From contig NZ_CP012257.1 of assembly GCF_001277175.1 (NCBI RefSeq), positions 310,001 to 374,000 of the forward strand: a stretch of DNA of 64,000 bases. The letters are read 5' to 3'. Origin of the DNA: Cronobacter universalis NCTC 9529. Its GTDB lineage: Bacteria > Pseudomonadota > Gammaproteobacteria > Enterobacterales > Enterobacteriaceae. The notes under the pieces are model-generated. The model had not been told where the DNA came from. It saw nothing but the letters and a program-made list of their open reading frames with translations, and made no database searches. Of the stretch, positions 10,811 to 28,164 are shown in pieces. Numbering within the stretch: position 1 is the stretch's first letter; each line of letters begins with the position of its first letter. The translations under genes and the position numbers were made by a program.

Positions 10811-12142
10811 ATGGATTCGCTGACCACCCTCTATAAAAATCATCTGGATACGCTTCAGGAGCGTACCCGCAACGTGCTTGCCCGCTTTAATCTGGACGCG
10901 CTGCTTATCCACTCCGGCGAACTGTTCAACGTCTTTTTAGACGATCACGCCTATCCATTTAAGGTCAACCCGCAGTTCAAAGCCTGGGTGCCGGTCACGC
11001 AGGTGCCGAACTGCTGGCTGCTGGTGGACGGCGTCAATAAGCCGAAGCTGTGGTTTTATCTGCCGGTGGATTACTGGCATAACGTCGAGCCGCTGCCGGA
11101 CGCGTTCTGGACGGATGAGATAGACATTATCGCGCTGCCGAAAGCCGATGATATTGGCGGTCAGCTGCCTGCCGCGCGCGGCAATATCGCGTATATCGGT
11201 CCGGTGCCGGAGCGCGCGCTGAAACTGGAGCTCCCGGCGGATAAAATTAACCCGAAAGGCGTTATCGACTATCTGCACTTCTACCGCGCGTATAAAACGG
11301 ATTACGAGCTGGCCTGTATGCGCGAAGCGCAGAAGACGGCGGTCAACGGTCATCGCGCCGCGCATGAAGCGTTTCTTTCCGGTATGAGCGAGTTCGATAT
11401 TAACCTCGCGTACCTGACCGCGACCGGCCATCGCGATACCGATGTGCCTTACAGCAATATCGTGGCGCTGAATGAACACGCCGCCGTGCTGCATTACACG
11501 CGCCTTGATCACCGCGCGCCGTCTGAGATGCGCAGCTTCCTGCTGGACGCGGGCGCGGAATATAACGGTTATGCGGCCGATTTAACCCGTACCTGGGCGG
11601 CTGACAGCGACAGCGATTTTGCGGCCCTGATTAAAGATGTGAATGAAGAACAGCTGGCGCTGATTGGCACCATGAAAGCAGGGATCAGTTACATCGATTA
11701 CCACATTCAGTTCCATCAGCGCATCGCGAAGCTGCTGCGCCGTCATCAGATTGTCACGGATATCAGCGAAGAAGCGATGGTGGAAGCTGACATTACCGGG
11801 CCGTTTATGCCGCACGGTATCGGGCATCCGCTGGGCTTGCAGGTGCATGACGTCGCGGGCTTTATGCAGGACGATACCGGCACGCATCTGGCTGCACCGG
11901 CGAAATATCCGTATCTGCGCTGCACGCGCGTATTGCAGCCGCGTATGGTGCTGACGATTGAGCCGGGGATTTACTTTATTGAGTCGCTGCTGGCGCCGTG
12001 GCGCGAAGGCCCGTTCAGTAAGCACTTTAACTGGCAGAAAATCGAGGCGCTGAAGCCGTTCGGCGGTATCCGCATTGAGGATAACGTGGTGATTCACGAG
12101 CACGGCGTGGAAAACATGACCCGGGATCTGAAGCTCGCCTGA
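10811..12142 (+). CDS. pepQ: Xaa-Pro dipeptidase PepQ (prolidase)
   Basis: Cytoplasmic metallopeptidase of the pita-bread fold that cleaves X-Pro dipeptides; it also hydrolyses some organophosphates. The 443 residues match E. coli. All five metal ligands are at the expected positions: Asp246, Asp257, His339 (in HGIGHPLG), Glu384 and Glu423. It is divergent from fadBA. Its TGA overlaps the yigZ ATG by one base, so the two are probably co-translated. Confidence 0.98.
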   Translation: MDSLTTLYKNHLDTLQERTRNVLARFNLDALLIHSGELFNVFLDDHAYPFKVNPQFKAWVPVTQVPNCWLLVDGVNKPKLWFYLPVDYWHNVEPLPDAFWTDEIDIIALPKADDIGGQLPAARGNIAYIGPVPERALKLELPADKINPKGVIDYLHFYRAYKTDYELACMREAQKTAVNGHRAAHEAFLSGMSEFDINLAYLTATGHRDTDVPYSNIVALNEHAAVLHYTRLDHRAPSEMRSFLLDAGAEYNGYAADLTRTWAADSDSDFAALIKDVNEEQLALIGTMKAGISYIDYHIQFHQRIAKLLRRHQIVTDISEEAMVEADITGPFMPHGIGHPLGLQVHDVAGFMQDDTGTHLAAPAKYPYLRCTRVLQPRMVLTIEPGIYFIESLLAPWREGPFSKHFNWQKIEALKPFGGIRIEDNVVIHEHGVENMTRDLKLA

Positions 12143-12753
12143 TGGAGAGCTGGCTTGTTCCGGCGTCGCCGGTGATCTTTACGGAAGAGATCAAAAAGAG
12201 CCGCTTTATTACGTTGCTCGGCCATACCGAGGGCGTGGAAGCGGCCAAAGCGTTCGTTGCGCAGGCGCGCGCCGATTACCCGGATGCCCGGCATTATTGT
12301 CAGGCGTGGGTGGCGGGCGCGCCCGATGATTCACAGCAACTCGGGTTCTCGGACGACGGCGAACCGGCAGGCACGGCCGGCAAACCGATGCTGGCGCAGC
12401 TGATGGGCAGCGGCGTCGGTGAGATTACTGCCGTGGTGGTGCGCTACTTCGGCGGCGTTAAGCTTGGCACCGGCGGGCTGGTGAAAGCCTACGGCGGCGG
12501 CGTGCAACAGGCGTTAACGCTGCTTGAAACCACGCTCAAAGTGCCGCTGACGGAATATACTTTGCTGTGCGATTACGCACAGCTCGCAGGCGTCGAAACG
12601 CTGCTCGGCCAGTTTAACGGCCGGGTGGTGGAGAGCGCATTTCAGGCGAATGTGGCGTTGCGGGTGGCGCTTCCGCATACGCAGGTGGCGGCTTTTTCGG
12701 CAAAGCTTGCCGACTTTAGCCGTGGCGCATTGCATTTGTTGTCGGTTGAATAA
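12142..12753 (+). CDS. yigZ: IMPACT-family protein YigZ
   Basis: UPF0029/IMPACT family protein of about 200 residues; the bacterial role is not settled (related to eukaryotic Impact/YIH1, regulators of translation). The N-terminal IMPACT domain shows KKSRFI, DDSQQLGFSDDGEPAGTAGKPML and VVVRYFGGVKLGTGGL, followed by a smaller ferredoxin-like C-terminal domain. The ATG overlaps the pepQ stop (TGATG), and trkH begins 39 bases downstream. Confidence 0.96.
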   Translation: MESWLVPASPVIFTEEIKKSRFITLLGHTEGVEAAKAFVAQARADYPDARHYCQAWVAGAPDDSQQLGFSDDGEPAGTAGKPMLAQLMGSGVGEITAVVVRYFGGVKLGTGGLVKAYGGGVQQALTLLETTLKVPLTEYTLLCDYAQLAGVETLLGQFNGRVVESAFQANVALRVALPHTQVAAFSAKLADFSRGALHLLSVE

Positions 12754-12792
12754 TAATCCTCTCCTTCATTTTGATTCCAAAGGAAACGGCAG

Positions 12793-14244
12793 ATGCATTT
12801 TCGCGCCATTACCCGAATCGTTGGTCTACTGGTTATCCTGTTTTCCGGGACGATGATCATTCCCGGCCTGGTGGCCCTGCTATACCGCGACGGCGCGGGA
12901 CGCGCTTTCACTCAAACCTTTTTTGTCGCGCTGGCTATCGGCGCGGCGCTCTGGTGGCCGAACCGTCACCAGAAGCGCGAGCTGAAATCGCGCGAAGGGT
13001 TTCTTATTGTCGTGCTCTTCTGGACGGTGCTGGGCAGCGTCGGCGCCCTGCCGTTTATCTTCTCCGAGCGGCCTAACCTCACGATTACTGACGCCTTTTT
13101 CGAATCCTTTTCGGGGCTGACGACCACGGGCGCGACCACGCTGGTGGGGCTTGATTCTCTGCCGCATGCCATTCTTTTCTATCGCCAGATGCTGCAATGG
13201 TTCGGCGGGATGGGGATCATTGTGCTGGCGGTGGCGATTCTGCCCATTCTCGGCGTCGGTGGGATGCAGCTGTACCGCGCTGAAATGCCGGGGCCGCTCA
13301 AAGACAATAAAATGCGCCCGCGTATCGCCGAAACGGCGAAAACGCTGTGGCTGATTTATGTTTTGCTGACGGTGGCGTGCGCGCTGGCGCTGTGGTTTGC
13401 CGGAATGCCGGCGTTTGACGCTATCGGACATAGCTTTGCCACTATCGCCATCGGCGGGTTCTCCACTCACGATGCCAGCGTCGGGTATTTCGCCAGCCCG
13501 ACCATTAACACTATTATTGCTATCTTTCTGCTGATCTCCGGCTGTAACTACGGCCTGCACTTTTCGCTGCTCAGCGGGCGTAGCCTGAAAGTCTATTCCC
13601 GCGATCCGGAGTTTCGTATGTTTATCGGCGTGCAACTGACACTGGTCTTTATCTGTACGCTGGTGCTCTGGTTCCATGACACGTACGACTCGGCGATAAC
13701 GACGCTTAACCAGGCGTTTTTCCAGGTGGTGTCGATGGCGACGACGGCGGGCTTTACGACGGACAGTATCGCGAAGTGGCCGCTTTTCCTGCCGGTGCTG
13801 TTGCTCTGCTCGGCATTTATTGGCGGCTGCGCCGGTTCAACCGGCGGCGGTCTTAAAGTTATTCGCATTTTGCTGCTCTTTAAACAGGGCAACCGCGAGC
13901 TGAAAAGGCTGGTGCACCCGAACGCGGTCTACAGTATTAAGCTTGGCAACCGCGCGTTGCCGGAACGTATCCTCGAAGCGGTGTGGGGATTCTTCTCGGC
14001 GTATGCGCTGGTGTTCCTGGTCAGCATGCTGGCGATTATCGCGACCGGCGTGGACGACTTCTCGGCATTCGCCTCTGTGGTGGCGACGCTTAATAACCTT
14101 GGGCCTGGCCTTGGCGTTGTGGCGGATAACTTCGCCAGTATGAACCCCATCGCTAAGTGGATACTCATTGCCAATATGCTTTTCGGGCGTCTGGAAGTGT
14201 TTACGCTTCTGGTGCTGTTCACCCCGACGTTCTGGCGCGAATAA
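12793..14244 (+). CDS. trkH: Potassium uptake channel subunit TrkH
   Basis: Integral-membrane K+ translocating subunit of the Trk system, gated by TrkA. The 483 residues equal E. coli TrkH. There are many hydrophobic segments with four selectivity-filter-like loops (for example [11 protein letters not shown] and the [12 protein letters not shown] region). It has an AAGGAAAC ribosome-binding site. The TAA lies 10 bases before the hemG start and overlaps its ribosome-binding region, which implies a pepQ-yigZ-trkH-hemG operon. Confidence 0.98.
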   Translation: MHFRAITRIVGLLVILFSGTMIIPGLVALLYRDGAGRAFTQTFFVALAIGAALWWPNRHQKRELKSREGFLIVVLFWTVLGSVGALPFIFSERPNLTITDAFFESFSGLTTTGATTLVGLDSLPHAILFYRQMLQWFGGMGIIVLAVAILPILGVGGMQLYRAEMPGPLKDNKMRPRIAETAKTLWLIYVLLTVACALALWFAGMPAFDAIGHSFATIAIGGFSTHDASVGYFASPTINTIIAIFLLISGCNYGLHFSLLSGRSLKVYSRDPEFRMFIGVQLTLVFICTLVLWFHDTYDSAITTLNQAFFQVVSMATTAGFTTDSIAKWPLFLPVLLLCSAFIGGCAGSTGGGLKVIRILLLFKQGNRELKRLVHPNAVYSIKLGNRALPERILEAVWGFFSAYALVFLVSMLAIIATGVDDFSAFASVVATLNNLGPGLGVVADNFASMNPIAKWILIANMLFGRLEVFTLLVLFTPTFWRE

Positions 14245-14254
14245 GGAGATAAAC

Positions 14255-14788
14255 GTGAAAACCTTAATTCTGTTTTCCACCCGTGATGGACAAACGCGCG
14301 AAATCGCTTTTTATATCGCGTCTCAGCTACAGGAAATGGGCGAAGCGGTGGATGTGGTCAACCTGCATCGCGCCGAAGAGCCAGACTGGACGCAATATAA
14401 GAAGGTGGTGATAGGCGCATCGATTCGCTACGGTCATTTTCACCCGACGCTGGACGCGTTTGTGAAACAACATCAGCAGGCGCTTAATGCAATGCCGGGC
14501 GCGTTCTTCTCGGTTAACCTCGTGGCGCGTAAACCCGAGAAGCGAACGCCGCAGACCAATAGCTATACCCGTAAGTTTCTGTTGAGCTCGCCGTGGCAGC
14601 CTGATCATTGCGCGGTCTTCGCGGGCGCGCTGCGTTATCCGCGTTATCGCTGGTTTGACCGCTTTATGATTCGCCTGATTATGAAAATGACGGGCGGGGA
14701 GACGGATACTTCAAAAGAAGTTGTCTATACGGACTGGCCTCAGGTGGCCCTTTTTGCGCAGGAAATCGCCCGTCTGAACCGCGATTAG
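14255..14788 (+). CDS. hemG: Menaquinone-dependent protoporphyrinogen oxidase HemG
   Basis: Flavodoxin-like FMN enzyme that oxidises protoporphyrinogen IX to protoporphyrin IX and passes electrons to quinones. I chose the GTG at 14255 ([17 protein letters not shown]) behind an AAGGAG site; the open frame extends upstream into trkH but without homology. 177 residues against 181 in E. coli. The FMN phosphate-binding loop STRDGQT is at residues 8-14, and the long hemG insert ends in [18 protein letters not shown]. In E. coli the next locus is rrnA, and here too an rRNA operon follows. Confidence 0.97.
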   Translation: MKTLILFSTRDGQTREIAFYIASQLQEMGEAVDVVNLHRAEEPDWTQYKKVVIGASIRYGHFHPTLDAFVKQHQQALNAMPGAFFSVNLVARKPEKRTPQTNSYTRKFLLSSPWQPDHCAVFAGALRYPRYRWFDRFMIRLIMKMTGGETDTSKEVVYTDWPQVALFAQEIARLNRD

Positions 14789-14849
14789 TATCATTTTCCG
14801 GCGTATTGCCTGGAAAGTGAACGGTCAGAAAGTTTTTTGAAATTAGGGG

Positions 14850-14877
14850 TTGTCAGGCGCAAAGAACTCCCTATAAT
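14850..14877 (+). promoter_or_regulatory. rRNA operon 1 promoter P1
   Basis: The -35 TTGTCA and -10 TATAAT are 16 bases apart, followed by the GC-rich discriminator GCGCCTCC. This is the standard growth-rate and ppGpp-controlled rrn P1 design. The AT-rich stretch just upstream (GTTTTTTGAAATTA) is positioned as an UP element. The 14789-14849 gap holds nothing else that I can identify. Confidence 0.9.
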
Positions 14878-14947
14878 GCGCCTCCACTGACACGGCACAA
14901 CGGCGAACGAGCCGGCCCGTCAGGCAGACGAAAGCGAAAATAAACGC

Positions 14948-14975
14948 TTGACTCTGAAAGAGGAAAGCGTAATAT
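14948..14975 (+). promoter_or_regulatory. rRNA operon 1 promoter P2
   Basis: TTGACT and TAATAT with a 16-base spacer, about 98 bases after P1. From here through the 16S gene the sequence matches the second operon at a constant offset of 40246. Confidence 0.88.
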
Positions 14976-15014
14976 ACGCCACCTCGCGACAGCAGGCTGA
15001 ACGCCGCGTCGCAC

Positions 15015-15026
15015 CGCTCTTTAACA
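15015..15026 (+). promoter_or_regulatory. rrn leader boxA antitermination site
   Basis: CGCTCTTTAACA matches the rrn boxA element bound by NusB-NusE for ribosomal antitermination. It lies about 140 bases before 16S. Confidence 0.85.
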
Positions 15027-15164
15027 ATTTATCAGACAATCTGTGTGGGCACTCGGGGCACTGATATCTTAACGTCTACGGACGATAAACGAATATCAAG
15101 TCTCAAGTGAACAACAGTTAATTCATTACGAACTAACAGTTTAATTCTTTGAGCATCAGACTTT

Positions 15165-16707
<1,543 letters not shown>

Positions 16708-16776
16708 CCTGAAAGATACAACCTCGTAGTGCTCACACAGATTGTCTGATAGAAAGTAAAGAAGCAAAACCTCTAC

Positions 16777-16853
<77 letters not shown>

Positions 16854-16886
16854 ACTCCGCAGGAGTTGAAGAGGTTTAACTACGAT

Positions 16887-16962
16887 GGGGCTATAGCTCA
16901 GCTGGGAGAGCGCCTGCTTTGCACGCAGGAGGTCTGCGGTTCGATCCCGCATAGCTCCACCA
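16887..16962 (+). tRNA. alaT: tRNA-Ala (TGC)
   Basis: 76-base cloverleaf with anticodon TGC and encoded CCA, 33 bases after tRNA-Ile in the same spacer. Co-transcribed with and processed from the rRNA precursor. Confidence 0.98.
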
Positions 16963-17002
16963 TCACTTCAGAGTGTACTCGATGAGTATACTGCGAAGTA
17001 TT

Positions 17003-17014
17003 TGCTCTTTAACA
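17003..17014 (+). promoter_or_regulatory. Spacer boxA (operon 1)
   Basis: TGCTCTTTAACA, a perfect boxA between tRNA-Ala and 23S; it reloads the antitermination complex before the 23S gene. Confidence 0.85.
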
Positions 17015-17130
17015 ATCCGGAACAAGCTGAAAATTGAAACAGACATGCTGTTGCATTTCTCCGTAATAAGGAATGCGCGGTGTGTCAGAGTCTCTCAAAC
17101 TCGCAGCACGAAGACTTCTTCGGGTTGTGA

Positions 17131-20032
<2,902 letters not shown>

Positions 20033-20121
20033 ACAACGCCAAAGAAGTCTGGCGTGTTGAGAGAGACATTCAGCTTGTGACGGATAAACGTTCATGGCGA
20101 AAGCGGTGGACGGACAGAATT

Positions 20122-20241
20122 TGCCTGGCGGCTGTAGCGCGGTGGTCCCACCTGACCCCATGCCGAACTCAGAAGTGAAACGCCGTAGCGCCGATGGTAG
20201 TGTGGGGCCTCCCCATGCGAGAGTAGGGAACTGCCAGGCAT
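20122..20241 (+). rRNA. rrf: 5S ribosomal RNA (operon 1)
   Basis: 120 bases from TGCCTGGCGG to CTGCCAGGCAT, with complementary ends. It is the single 5S of this operon, followed at once by the terminator. Confidence 0.98.
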
Positions 20242-20250
20242 CAAATAAAG

Positions 20251-20278
20251 AACCCCTCAGCGCCGCTGAGGGGTTTTT
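20251..20278 (+). terminator. rRNA operon 1 terminator
   Basis: Strong hairpin CCCCTCAGC/GCTGAGGGG followed by TTTTT, ten bases after 5S. It shields murB from rRNA read-through. Confidence 0.92.
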
Positions 20279-20426
20279 GCTTTTTATACTCCATTTTTTA
20301 TATTTGCTGTCCATAGTAAAAGCGTCGCTTTTTCTTCCTTCCTTTTGTGTGCTCTGCCAATGCCAGAGAAGCTATCAACCTGCTAATCGGTTAAACTGTC
20401 CGGGTTTCGACATCAGGACTCATGGC

Positions 20427-21455
20427 ATGAATAACTCCCTCAAACCTTACAATACATTCGGTATTGATAAACGCGCGCAGCAGATCGTGACGGCGCCTAC
20501 TGCTAAAGCGCTGGCTGAAGCCTGGCAGCAGGCACACGCAGCTTCCCAAACGGTTTTGATCCTGGGGGAAGGGAGCAACGTACTATTTCTTGATGATTTC
20601 AACGGTACGGTTATTCTGAACCGGATTATGGGCATACAGGTTGAAGAACAGCCTGACGCCTGGTTAATACATGCCGGGGCGGGTGAGAACTGGCATCGTC
20701 TGGTCGAATTCACACTGGATCGTAATATTGCCGGTCTTGAGAATCTGGCGCTTATTCCGGGTTGCGCCGGATCCTCCCCAATCCAGAACATTGGCGCTTA
20801 TGGCGTAGAGTTTAAACAATTCTGTCTGTATGTGGATTGCATCGATCTCCATTCAGGCGAACAGGTTCGTCTTGGTAATAGCGACTGCCGCTTTGGTTAT
20901 CGCGACAGCATCTTCAAACACGATTATCAGGATCGCTATGCTATTACGGGTATAGGTCTTCGTCTTCCCAAACAGTGGTCGCCGGTACTGACCTATGGGG
21001 ATTTGACGCGTCTGTCTCCTGATACAGTCACGCCACGTCAGGTATTTGATGCGGTATGCCATATGCGTCGTACGAAGCTGCCCGATCCCAAAGAATATGG
21101 CAATGCCGGCAGCTTCTTTAAAAACCCGGTAATCACCGCGGAAGAAGCCAGTGCGCTGTTTATACATTACCCTGATGCGCCGCGTTATCCACAAATTGAC
21201 GGACAGGTAAAACTGGCGGCAGGCTGGCTTATCGATCGTTGCGATATGAAAGGGCATCGTGTCGGTGGCGCGGCCGTACACCGTCAGCAGGCGCTTGTAC
21301 TTATCAATGAGCATGATGCGACCAGTGAGGATGTAGTAAAACTTGCACATGAAGTTCGTCAGCGCGTCGGCGAAAAATTTAATGTGTGGCTGGAGCCGGA
21401 AGTTCGTTTTATTGGCGCAATGGGCGAAGTGAATGCTGTGGAGACGATTGCTTGA
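20427..21455 (+). CDS. murB: UDP-N-acetylenolpyruvoylglucosamine reductase MurB
   Basis: FAD- and NADPH-dependent second step of peptidoglycan precursor synthesis, giving UDP-MurNAc. I chose the ATG at 20427 ([13 protein letters not shown]), giving 342 residues as in E. coli; the longer open frame runs back into 5S rRNA and is not real. Visible are the FAD-binding GEGSNVLF, the active-site block [10 protein letters not shown] with the catalytic Ser, and the C-terminal catalytic Glu in LEPEVRFIG. Its TGA overlaps the birA TTG start. It directly follows an rRNA operon, as murB does at E. coli rrnB. Confidence 0.98.
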   Translation: MNNSLKPYNTFGIDKRAQQIVTAPTAKALAEAWQQAHAASQTVLILGEGSNVLFLDDFNGTVILNRIMGIQVEEQPDAWLIHAGAGENWHRLVEFTLDRNIAGLENLALIPGCAGSSPIQNIGAYGVEFKQFCLYVDCIDLHSGEQVRLGNSDCRFGYRDSIFKHDYQDRYAITGIGLRLPKQWSPVLTYGDLTRLSPDTVTPRQVFDAVCHMRRTKLPDPKEYGNAGSFFKNPVITAEEASALFIHYPDAPRYPQIDGQVKLAAGWLIDRCDMKGHRVGGAAVHRQQALVLINEHDATSEDVVKLAHEVRQRVGEKFNVWLEPEVRFIGAMGEVNAVETIA

Positions 21456-22414
21456 AAGATAATACTATTCCGTTAACGTTGATATCGCTTCTTGCCGACG
21501 GCGAATTCCATTCCGGCGAACAGCTTGGCGAACGGCTGGGGATGAGCCGGGCCGCAATTAACAAGCATATCCAGACGCTACGTGACTGGGGCATTGATGT
21601 TTTTACGGTTCCGGGAAAAGGGTATAGCCTGCCGGGTCCCATACAGTTACTTAACGAATCTTTCATCCATTCTCATATCAAAACCGGGTCGGTCACGGTA
21701 CTGCCGGTTATCGACTCCACAAACCAGTATTTACTGGACAGGCTTTCTGAGCTTGAGTCAGGTGACGCCTGTATTGCCGAATATCAGCAGGCTGGCCGCG
21801 GGCGCCGTGGGCGTAAATGGTTTTCACCGTTTGGCGCGAACTTATATCTGTCCATGTACTGGCGTCTTGAGCAGGGGCCCGCCGCGGCCATCGGCTTAAG
21901 CCTGGTTATCGGTATTGTTATGGCGGAAGTGCTGCACGAACTAGGCGCCGATCAGGTGCGGGTGAAGTGGCCTAACGATCTCTACCTCAATGACAGGAAG
22001 CTGGCCGGTATTCTGGTGGAACTCACGGGGAAAACGGGCGATGCGGCGCAGATTGTCATTGGTGCGGGTATTAATCTGGCGATGCGTCAGGTTGAGAGCG
22101 ACATCGTGAACCAGGGCTGGATAAACCTTCAGGAAGCCGGAATTAAAGTCGACAGAAACGAACTGGCCGTCAGGTTGATTGAAAAGCTGCGTGCGTCTTT
22201 GCGGGAATTTGAGCAAGAAGGGCTGGCTCCTTTCTTAACCCGCTGGGAAAAGCTGGATAATTTTATTCACCGCCAGGTTAAACTCATTATTGGTGAGCGG
22301 GAAATATACGGGATTTCGCGTGGGATCGATAATCAGGGGGCGCTACTGCTTGAGCAAAATGGCGTCACAAAACCCTGGGTAGGCGGTGAGATCTCATTAC
22401 GCAGCGCCGAATGA
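21452..22414 (+). CDS. birA: Biotin ligase / biotin operon repressor BirA
   Basis: Joins biotin to the acetyl-CoA carboxylase carrier protein and, as holo-repressor, binds the bio operator. The start is a TTG that shares TTGA with the murB stop ([14 protein letters not shown]), giving 320 residues (321 in E. coli). The N-terminal helix-turn-helix includes [20 protein letters not shown], the biotin/ATP loop is [14 protein letters not shown], and the C-terminal domain is SH3-like. The rare start and the stop-start overlap fit coupled, low-level expression. Confidence 0.97.
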   Translation: MKDNTIPLTLISLLADGEFHSGEQLGERLGMSRAAINKHIQTLRDWGIDVFTVPGKGYSLPGPIQLLNESFIHSHIKTGSVTVLPVIDSTNQYLLDRLSELESGDACIAEYQQAGRGRRGRKWFSPFGANLYLSMYWRLEQGPAAAIGLSLVIGIVMAEVLHELGADQVRVKWPNDLYLNDRKLAGILVELTGKTGDAAQIVIGAGINLAMRQVESDIVNQGWINLQEAGIKVDRNELAVRLIEKLRASLREFEQEGLAPFLTRWEKLDNFIHRQVKLIIGEREIYGISRGIDNQGALLLEQNGVTKPWVGGEISLRSAE

Positions 22415-22441
22415 AAAAAGGGAGCAAGGCTCCCTTTTTTT
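22414..22441. terminator. Bidirectional terminator birA / coaA
   Basis: Stem GGGAGC/GCTCCC with an AAG loop, flanked by six A on the left and seven T on the right. It works for birA on the plus strand and coaA on the minus strand. Confidence 0.92.
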
Positions 22442-22447
22442 GCCGCT

Positions 22448-23398
22448 CTATTTTCTTAAGCGCACACAATCAACGGCATGGTTAGCGCTTTTGGTCATGA
22501 TGAGGCTGGCGCGCTCTCGTGTCGGCAGAATATTCTCTTTCAGGTTCAACCAGTTAATCTCTTTCCACAACTGTGTGGCGATATTAATCGCTTCTTCTTC
22601 AGAAAGCCTGGCGTAGTTATGGAAATAAGAATCAGGGTCTGTGAACGCGCCCTCACGGAATTTCAGAAAACGATTGATATACCAGCGTTGCAGTAAGTCT
22701 TCTGGCGCATCAACATAAATAGAGAAGTCCACAAAGTCTGAGACGAATACATGATGCGGATCATGAGGATAATCCATGCCGCTTTGCAGGACATTCAGCC
22801 CTTCAAGAATGAGAATATCAGGCTGATTGACGATTTTATCCCCATCAGGGATCACATCATAAATGAGGTGTGAATAAACCGGCGCGGTGACATTCGGTAC
22901 GCCTGATTTGATATCAGAAACAAACTTAACCAGGCGGTGCATATCATACGACTGAGGAAAGCCTTTCTTCTTCATCAGATTGCGCTCTTTAAGAACGGCG
23001 TTCGGATGAAGGAAGCCATCGGTAGTAATTAATTCAACGCGACGGTGTTCAGGCCAGCGGCTTAACAACGCCTGCAATACGCGGGCAGTCGTACTTTTTC
23101 CCACCGCCACACTTCCCGCGATGCTAATAATATAAGGTATGCGCTGGCCATTGGTGCCGAGAAATTGCTCAAGTACAGCCTGACGACGCAAATTAGAGCT
23201 AATATAAAAATTGAGCAAGCGCGAGAGCGGCAGATAGATTTCCGCTACCTCTTCCAGAGAAAGGTCTTCGTTAATGCCCTTAAGCCGCGCTATCTCGCCT
23301 TCGGTAAGCGTCATCGGCACTGAATCGCGCAGGGCAGCCCACTGGCTCCGGTTAAACTGGAGATAAGGGGACGTTAAAGTTTGATCTTTATTACTCAT
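22448..23398 (-). CDS. coaA: Pantothenate kinase CoaA (type I)
   Basis: Phosphorylates pantothenate, the rate-setting and CoA-inhibited step of coenzyme A synthesis. The start [15 protein letters not shown] gives 316 residues, the E. coli length; two in-frame ATGs further upstream (23413 region) give extensions without homology. The P-loop GSVAVGKST and the substrate-site regions TTDGFLHPN and [12 protein letters not shown] are intact. Convergent with birA and sharing its terminator. Confidence 0.97.
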   Translation of the reverse strand: MSNKDQTLTSPYLQFNRSQWAALRDSVPMTLTEGEIARLKGINEDLSLEEVAEIYLPLSRLLNFYISSNLRRQAVLEQFLGTNGQRIPYIISIAGSVAVGKSTTARVLQALLSRWPEHRRVELITTDGFLHPNAVLKERNLMKKKGFPQSYDMHRLVKFVSDIKSGVPNVTAPVYSHLIYDVIPDGDKIVNQPDILILEGLNVLQSGMDYPHDPHHVFVSDFVDFSIYVDAPEDLLQRWYINRFLKFREGAFTDPDSYFHNYARLSEEEAINIATQLWKEINWLNLKENILPTRERASLIMTKSANHAVDCVRLRK

Positions 23399-23894
23399 AA
23401 GCATGCTTCTGCCTGTCATTCAGGACAAAATGAAAACCCTTTGCTCAGCGCTGTGATGCTTTCATCTTAGACCGCTTAATGGCACGCCGGTTAAGCGAGA
23501 ATTTCACAATGGGCAGGAGGGTAACATCAGATCAAAAGGAATAATAAGAAAAAATCTTCCTCACTTTCCTTTCTCCGAAAAGCATCACGCTTCTTTACTT
23601 TGATTGTATAAAGCTTGTCCACTTGTATGACGTTATCTTTCCCGTTGAGTAAAGCAAAAGAATGAGAAAGGCCTCTGGAAACCATAAATCGAGAATGGTT
23701 CCTGGCGCAGGTAAGGCATCCATACATTCTTGTGCCGGGTAAATGTTGGTCGCTAGCGTGATTTCTTGCTTTCAGCATCTCTCAGTTTCATTGCGCAGGT
23801 GTGGATTATTTCATCATGAGTGGCTGAAAAGGCGTCAGAAATGCGCGTTAATGCGCAAAATGTGAGCAATAGATCGGATTAAGCAATTTTTTTG
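23399..23894. other. Non-coding stretch upstream of tRNA-tufB operon
   Basis: About 500 bases without a convincing gene. The coaA side carries a minus-strand TAAGAT (23464-23469) that could be a -10. The middle (23530-23600) is AT-rich with A/T runs, and the right side before the tRNA promoter is the place where E. coli has Fis sites and an UP element. An 83-codon minus-strand frame here lacks a ribosome-binding site and recognisable content. Confidence 0.6.
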
Positions 23895-23923
23895 TTGCAT
23901 GCGCGCGCCGCTATTCCTAGAAT
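23895..23923 (+). promoter_or_regulatory. thrU-tufB operon promoter
   Basis: The -35 TTGCAT and -10 TAGAAT have a 17-base spacer and a GC-rich discriminator GCGCGC, typical of stringently controlled stable-RNA promoters. It starts about 15 bases upstream of tRNA-Thr. Confidence 0.88.
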
Positions 23924-23937
23924 GCGCGCTACTTGAT

Positions 23938-24013
<76 letters not shown>

Positions 24014-24022
24014 TCAAGTTCA

Positions 24023-24107
<85 letters not shown>

Positions 24108-24216
24108 CTTTCGGCTTCGCGATTGCGATGCCAGAGTTGGTCGGTAAGCCTGCCAGCTCAAGCAAAAAAGAATTTCTTTTTTGTACAGAAAGAACTGGGT
24201 AGCCGAGTTTCAGGAT

Positions 24217-24291
<75 letters not shown>

Positions 24292-24297
24292 GGATGT

Positions 24298-24373
24298 GCT
24301 GATATAGCTCAGTTGGTAGAGCGCACCCTTGGTAAGGGTGAGGTCGGCAGTTCGAATCTGCCTATCAGCACCA
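24298..24373 (+). tRNA. thrT: tRNA-Thr (GGT), first copy
   Basis: 76 bases, anticodon GGT, encoded CCA, six bases after tRNA-Gly. A near copy with a different T-stem lies in the second rRNA operon at 60434. Confidence 0.98.
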
Positions 24374-24449
24374 CTTCTCAATCTCCTCCCTGTTTCTCTT
24401 CTGTAGATGTATTCAACAAATTCAGGCAAATGCCTGGTTGATGTGGTGA

Positions 24450-25670
<1,221 letters not shown>

Positions 25671-25700
25671 TCGCTGATAACATTTGACGCAATGCGCAAT

Positions 25701-25727
25701 AAAAGGGCATCATTTGATGCCCTTTTT
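25701..25727 (+). terminator. tufB terminator
   Basis: Stem AGGGCATCA/TGATGCCCT around a short loop, then TTTTT, about 30 bases after tufB. Confidence 0.9.
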
Positions 25728-25904
25728 GCACGCTCTCGGCCCAGAACCTGGCTCATCAGTGATTTATTCCACATAATCATTGCTGAGACAGGCTCTGCAG
25801 ATAGCGTAACTCCGAAGCGCAATGTAAAAAGAGCAATTCGGTCTGGCTTGCCTCGCTCGTGCGGGGCAAAAATGTTTGTCTGATTTACTATGACAGGTTG
25901 GTTT

Positions 25905-26288
25905 ATGAGTGCGAATACCGAAGCTCAGGGAAGCGGGCGCGGCCTGGAAGTGATGAAGTGGTTGGTTGTCGCTGCGCTGCTGATTGTAGCTATCGTAGGC
26001 AACTTTCTTTACCGTGAGGTGACTCTGCCGCTGCGTGCTCTTGCGGTAGTAATTCTGATTGCTGCAGCGGGTGGTGTCGCGCTGTTGACGACGAAAGGTA
26101 AAGCTACCGTCGCCTTTGCCCGTGAAGCGAGAACCGAAGTCCGTAAGGTTATTTGGCCGACTCGCCAGGAAACGTTGCACACCACATTAATCGTGGCTGC
26201 AGTGACCGCTGTTATGTCACTGATCCTGTGGGGGCTGGATGGTATTCTGGTCCGCCTGGTATCCTTTATCACTGGCCTGAGGTTCTGA
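25905..26288 (+). CDS. secE: Preprotein translocase subunit SecE
   Basis: Membrane clamp of the SecYEG channel. I chose [13 protein letters not shown] at 25905 (127 residues, same as E. coli) over an in-frame ATG at 25890. Three hydrophobic segments precede and follow the conserved cytosolic hinge [16 protein letters not shown]. One base separates its stop from the nusG ATG; the two form the secE-nusG operon. Confidence 0.98.
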
Positions 26289-26289
26289 G

Positions 26290-26835
26290 ATGTCTGAAGC
26301 ACCTAAAAAGCGCTGGTACGTCGTTCAGGCGTTTTCCGGTTTTGAAGGCCGCGTAGCGACCTCGCTGCGCGAGCATATCAAATTACACAATATGGAAGAG
26401 TTGTTTGGCGAAGTCATGGTTCCTACCGAAGAGGTAGTGGAAATCCGTGGCGGCCAGCGTCGCAAGAGCGAGCGCAAATTCTTCCCCGGTTATGTGTTAG
26501 TTCAGATGGTCATGAACGATGCAAGCTGGCACCTGGTGCGTAGCGTACCTCGCGTGATGGGCTTCATCGGCGGTACGTCTGACCGTCCGGCGCCAATCAG
26601 CGACAAAGAAGTCGACGCTATCATGAACCGTCTGCAGCAGGTTGGCGACAAACCGCGTCCGAAAACGCTGTTTGAGCCGGGTGAGATGGTTCGTGTCAAC
26701 GATGGTCCGTTTGCTGACTTTAACGGCGTCGTGGAAGAAGTCGATTACGAGAAGAGCCGCCTGAAAGTGTCGGTTTCTATTTTCGGTCGTGCTACCCCGG
26801 TTGAGCTTGATTTCAGCCAGGTAGAAAAAGCGTAA
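26290..26835 (+). CDS. nusG: Transcription termination/antitermination factor NusG
   Basis: Binds RNA polymerase clamp helices (N-terminal NGN domain) and either Rho or ribosomal protein S10 (C-terminal KOW domain). The 181 residues equal E. coli NusG. Visible are [14 protein letters not shown], the [10 protein letters not shown] core and the KOW segment [16 protein letters not shown]. Paralogue of the rfaH product in this window. Its end is followed by the L11 promoter and a hairpin. Confidence 0.98.
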
Positions 26836-26864
26836 GCTGAGTTCGAAAAAGCAGCGGTTAACCG

Positions 26865-26893
26865 TTGCACAGGGCGCGAGATTGGAATACAAT
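26865..26893 (+). promoter_or_regulatory. rplKA promoter (PL11)
   Basis: TTGCAC and TACAAT with a 17-base spacer, about 92 bases before rplK, at the position of the known E. coli L11 promoter. Confidence 0.82.
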
Positions 26894-26911
26894 TTCGCGC
26901 CTTTTGTTTTT
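26873..26911 (+). terminator. Hairpin with T-rich tail after nusG
   Basis: GGCGCGA pairs with TCGCGCC across 15 bases, followed by TTTTGTTTTT. It overlaps PL11: for secE-nusG transcripts it is a terminator, while most of its left arm is absent from transcripts that start at PL11, so rplKA itself escapes. Confidence 0.65.
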
Positions 26912-26928
26912 ATGGGGCCAACCCATAA

Positions 26929-28122
<1,194 letters not shown>

Positions 28123-28130
28123 TTCGCCTC

Positions 28131-28159
28131 TTTACGTGGGCGTCGGATTTGTCTACAAT
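28131..28159 (+). promoter_or_regulatory. rplJL-rpoBC promoter (PL10)
   Basis: TTTACG and TACAAT with a 17-base spacer. It matches the place of the E. coli L10 promoter, which drives rplJL-rpoBC. Confidence 0.78.
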
Positions 28160-28164
28160 CTTAC

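Noticed and set aside
21185..21193. DnaA-box sequence TTATCCACA in murB, and another on the complement at 55000-55008
   Set aside because: About 0.5 such 9-mers are expected by chance on both strands of 64 kb; no cluster, AT-rich unwinding element or origin context.
23527..23778. 83-codon minus-strand frame between coaA and the tRNA cluster
   Set aside because: No ribosome-binding site, no family resemblance, odd composition ending in Glu/Phe/Leu runs; treated as chance.
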